DNA of 14,782 nt from JABDOU01 sp041609995 (GTDB lineage: Bacteria; Actinomycetota; Acidimicrobiia; Spongiisociales; SHLN01), in contig JBFIPU010000068.1 of NCBI GenBank assembly GCA_041609995.1, positions 1 through 14,782 of the forward strand, in the 5' to 3' direction. The position numbers and the translations under genes were made by a program. Shown piece after piece: positions 12,843 through 14,782 of the stretch (positions within the stretch are counted from its first letter, which is position 1; each line of letters begins with the position of its first letter). A model generated the notes under the pieces. It worked only from the letters and a program-made list of their open reading frames with translations, did no database searches and had not been told where the DNA came from.

Positions 12843-13583
12843 ATGCGAACGACCGGACCTCCGATGTCGCCCAATGGCGCCTCGTCCTTTCACGCGTGGT
12901 GGGACCCTCCGCCCACCGGCCTGGTGGCGGTATCGGCTGTTCTGCAGATCGAGAACCTGCCGGCCGTCAAGAGCCTCTACTTCTGGGCGATGCAGGTGGA
13001 TTTCGTCGGGGCCGACGGGACCCAATACGGAGGTGGCCACCTCGGACTGCAATGGAATCGGGCACACCCATCGAATCGCGCAGTCAATTGGGGCGGTTAC
13101 GCATCTCAATATCTCGGCGGACACGTGTTGAACGGGTCCGATTCACCCCTCCCCAGCGCCAACCAGGACCCGAACACCCGTGACTACCACTGGCATCCCA
13201 ATCGGGCATATCAGCTGGTGGTGGCACGTGGGAACACCGGTGGTTCGTGGCGGGGCATGGTCGCCGACCTCGAAACCCATGAAATCGTCACAGTGCGTGA
13301 GATCTTCTGTGCCGGCGACTATCTGGCAGCCGCAACCGTGTGGACCGAAAGCTTCGCCGACTGCGATGCTCCCTCGGTCACCGTGGCCTGGTCCGATTTG
13401 CGCGGAAGATTGTCGGATGGCCGCGAGGTCGGTCCTCCGCAGATTCTGGCTTCCTTCCAGCCTTCCGAACGGGGCGGCTGTGACAACACCGACACCGTGA
13501 TTGACCACGGTCGCATCTACCAGAAAACGAATACCTTCCGGACAACCGCGCCCGACGCCCAGCTCAAACTGGCAGATATTTGA
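12843..13583 (+). CDS. Uncharacterised Trp/Gly-rich protein
   Basis: I do not recognise this 246-residue protein with certainty. It has no signal peptide or membrane helix. Aromatic and glycine-rich motifs stand out: 'SFHAWWDPP' (15-23), 'YFWAMQVDF' (46-54), 'GGGHLGLQWN' (63-72), 'VNWGGYASQ' (81-89) and 'DYHWHPNRAYQLVV' (114-127). They suggest a beta-sandwich fold, perhaps lectin-like or carbohydrate-related. Three cysteines (156, 174, 213) lie in the second half. ATG 12843 is the first start that fits the gene; ATG 12864 is an alternative, and the open frame continues upstream without resembling protein. A weak AAAGGG lies about 12 bases before the ATG. Confidence 0.7.
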   Translation: MRTTGPPMSPNGASSFHAWWDPPPTGLVAVSAVLQIENLPAVKSLYFWAMQVDFVGADGTQYGGGHLGLQWNRAHPSNRAVNWGGYASQYLGGHVLNGSDSPLPSANQDPNTRDYHWHPNRAYQLVVARGNTGGSWRGMVADLETHEIVTVREIFCAGDYLAAATVWTESFADCDAPSVTVAWSDLRGRLSDGREVGPPQILASFQPSERGGCDNTDTVIDHGRIYQKTNTFRTTAPDAQLKLADI

Positions 13584-13610
13584 CAATAAACCAGCACATC
13601 ACTGGAGTAT
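13580..13610 (+). promoter_or_regulatory. Possible promoter of the small membrane protein gene
   Basis: A perfect TTGACA (13580-13585) overlaps the upstream stop codon, with GAGTAT (13605-13610) as a -10 candidate at a 19-bp spacing, slightly long. It would drive the gene at 13638. Confidence 0.35.
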
Positions 13611-13637
13611 TGACGCTCACCGGTCGATAAGGAACAG

Positions 13638-13919
13638 GTGAGCCTCAAGGCATTTCGCCGAATCCGAAAAGACCGTCTCGAGTACGGCCACTCGGCCCTG
13701 CTCGAGAGCGGGCTGACGCTTGCCATCGTCGGCACCATCCTGCTGGGGCTGGCCATGGTCACGGCGTCAACCCCTGCGATGGTGATCGGCCTCGTATTCG
13801 TCGTCCTCGGCCTCGCCGGCGTGATCGTCGGCTACCTCCGCCTGCGCCGCCACACCGCGCCTCCCGTAGCCGAGGCCGTCGAACGAGACGGTTACTGGCA
13901 CCGCTACTCGCTCAAGTAG
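13638..13919 (+). CDS. Small two-helix membrane protein
   Basis: This 93-residue protein starts at GTG 13638, a few bases after an AAGGA site. It has a basic N-terminus (SLKAFRRIRKDR), two hydrophobic helices ('LTLAIVGTILLGLAMVTA' and 'VIGLVFVVLGLAGVIVGYL') linked by a short turn, and a polar tail ending 'YWHRYSLK'. Basic residues flank both ends, so both termini probably face the cytoplasm. No family is recognised. It is followed by the strong hairpin at 13972. Confidence 0.75.
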   Translation: MSLKAFRRIRKDRLEYGHSALLESGLTLAIVGTILLGLAMVTASTPAMVIGLVFVVLGLAGVIVGYLRLRRHTAPPVAEAVERDGYWHRYSLK

Positions 13920-13971
13920 CACCAGGGCGATCACGGCCGAAACCTGGATAAGCGATACTCGTGCACGCGAA

Positions 13972-13996
13972 AGGGGCGGCCCGGTGGGCCGCCCCT
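13972..13996 (+). terminator. Perfect 11-bp hairpin between convergent genes
   Basis: AGGGGCGGCCC and its exact reverse complement are separated by GGT. It lies 52 bp after the plus-strand membrane protein gene and 19 bp after the stop of the minus-strand peptidase. On the minus strand it is followed by TTTC, so it is probably the peptidase terminator and may act in both directions. Confidence 0.8.
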
Positions 13997-14015
13997 CTCA
14001 CGATCAGAACCCAGG

Positions 14016-14782
14016 TCAGCGGAGTGCCTTCAGCTGATTCTGGGGTTTGAAGTTGCCCTTGCCGGGCGTGCCGTTGAGCGATTCAGTGTTCATCGCGAAC
14101 GTGAGAATCGTGAACGCCGCCGCATCCGACATCTGGTCCAGCGCTTCGAGGCTGATGTTGTCGAACGTGTCGCACGCCAAGTGGTAGCACGGGTCATATT
14201 GCTCGCCGGCCGTTCCGCCGTACACCTCCACCTGCGCAGGGGTTTTGATTCCCTCGGCGCCGGTGAACAGGCCGCCGCACGGGATACCCGAGACACAGAA
14301 GGCGAAGTGGTCTGAGCGCGCCCCAATCACGGTCGCCTCCGTCTCCAACCCCTGGCTGTCGAAGTAGTCGAGTACGAGCTGCTCGATCACCGCAGACTCC
14401 GGCGGCACCGCAATGGTGGGCGCGATATCAGAGCCATCACCGTCATACACGAACCGGACGAAGTTGGGCGAGCCCACCATGTCCAGGTTGAAGTACATGG
14501 CGATGTCGTCGAGCTCTTCTTGCGTCAAGTTGACGACGTAGTCGATGGAGCCGTTGAGGCCACCCTCTTCGGCGCCCCACCAGGCGAAACGCACCTTGTT
14601 GACCGGCTTGACCTTGGCCATCTGCTCGGCGATCTCGATGAGCGTCGCGCTGCCGGATCCGTTGTCCTGGACACCGGGGCCCTCTGGCACCGAATCGAGG
14701 TGGCCACCGGCCATGACGACGTTGTTCGGGTCACCGTGGGTCGACTCGGCGATCACGTTGACCGTGGTCCGAACCTCCGACA
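14016..14782 (-). CDS. M28 family zinc aminopeptidase (5' partial)
   Basis: The visible 255 residues run off the right edge, so the N-terminus and any signal peptide are missing. All five zinc ligands of the Streptomyces griseus aminopeptidase type are present: His in 'GGHLDSV', Asp in 'VQDNGSGS', Glu in 'WWGAEEGG' (preceded by the general-base Glu), Asp in 'NLDMVG' and His in 'RSDHFAF'. The C-terminal 'LFTGAEGIK' and 'YDPCYHLACDTFDN' segments match the same group; the two cysteines probably form a disulfide, as in secreted members. It should remove N-terminal residues from peptides outside the cell. An in-frame GTG at 14756 is inside the domain and not the start. Confidence 0.92.
   Translation of the reverse strand, partial: SEVRTTVNVIAESTHGDPNNVVMAGGHLDSVPEGPGVQDNGSGSATLIEIAEQMAKVKPVNKVRFAWWGAEEGGLNGSIDYVVNLTQEELDDIAMYFNLDMVGSPNFVRFVYDGDGSDIAPTIAVPPESAVIEQLVLDYFDSQGLETEATVIGARSDHFAFCVSGIPCGGLFTGAEGIKTPAQVEVYGGTAGEQYDPCYHLACDTFDNISLEALDQMSDAAAFTILTFAMNTESLNGTPGKGNFKPQNQLKALR

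Overview
The window is GC-rich and gene-dense, with many 4-bp ATGA or GTGA gene overlaps. It looks like an actinobacterial chromosome, possibly Acidimicrobiia. This rests on style (Tad pilus locus layout, small membrane proteins, GlsB and M28 peptidase types), not on a phylogenetic marker. I see no tRNA, rRNA, CRISPR array, insertion sequence or phage gene.

Positions 1-5459 (+) are most of a Tad/Flp type IV pilus operon: a CpaB/RcpC-like SAF protein cut by the window edge, a TadZ/CpaE-like ATPase, the TadA/CpaF secretion ATPase, TadB and TadC platform proteins, a 53-residue Flp-type prepilin, and three small pilin-like (TadE/F/G-type) proteins. Almost every junction is a 4-bp stop/start overlap, so the genes should be made as one translationally coupled unit. 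The prepilin peptidase and outer parts are not in view. A weak minus-strand ORF (5463-5834) lies convergent to the operon.

Positions 5916-7718 (+) hold a two-gene unit: a short-chain dehydrogenase and, 3 bp later, a glycosyltransferase of the DUF3524/GTDC1 type, the family whose animal member mannosylates queuosine in tRNA. Positions 7877-9901 (+) encode a large secreted protein with four FG-GAP/VCBS-like calcium-type repeats followed by three fasciclin (FAS1) domains. Two FAS1 domains carry a nearly identical 147-bp segment. A strong hairpin follows.

Positions 9950-11575 are a patch of small genes. On the minus strand are a Cys-containing small membrane protein and a downstream membrane ORF that looks frameshifted. 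On the plus strand are a DUF2834 protein and two coupled tiny membrane proteins, including a 47-residue one. A gene-poor stretch with four closely spaced hairpins (11362-11468) follows.

Positions 11576-12702 (-) are an alpha/beta hydrolase whose stop overlaps the start of a GlsB/YeaQ-type stress membrane protein. Positions 12843-13919 (+) hold an unrecognised Trp-rich soluble protein and a two-helix membrane protein. A perfect 11-bp inverted repeat (13972-13996) separates these from a convergent, partial M28 zinc aminopeptidase running off the right edge.
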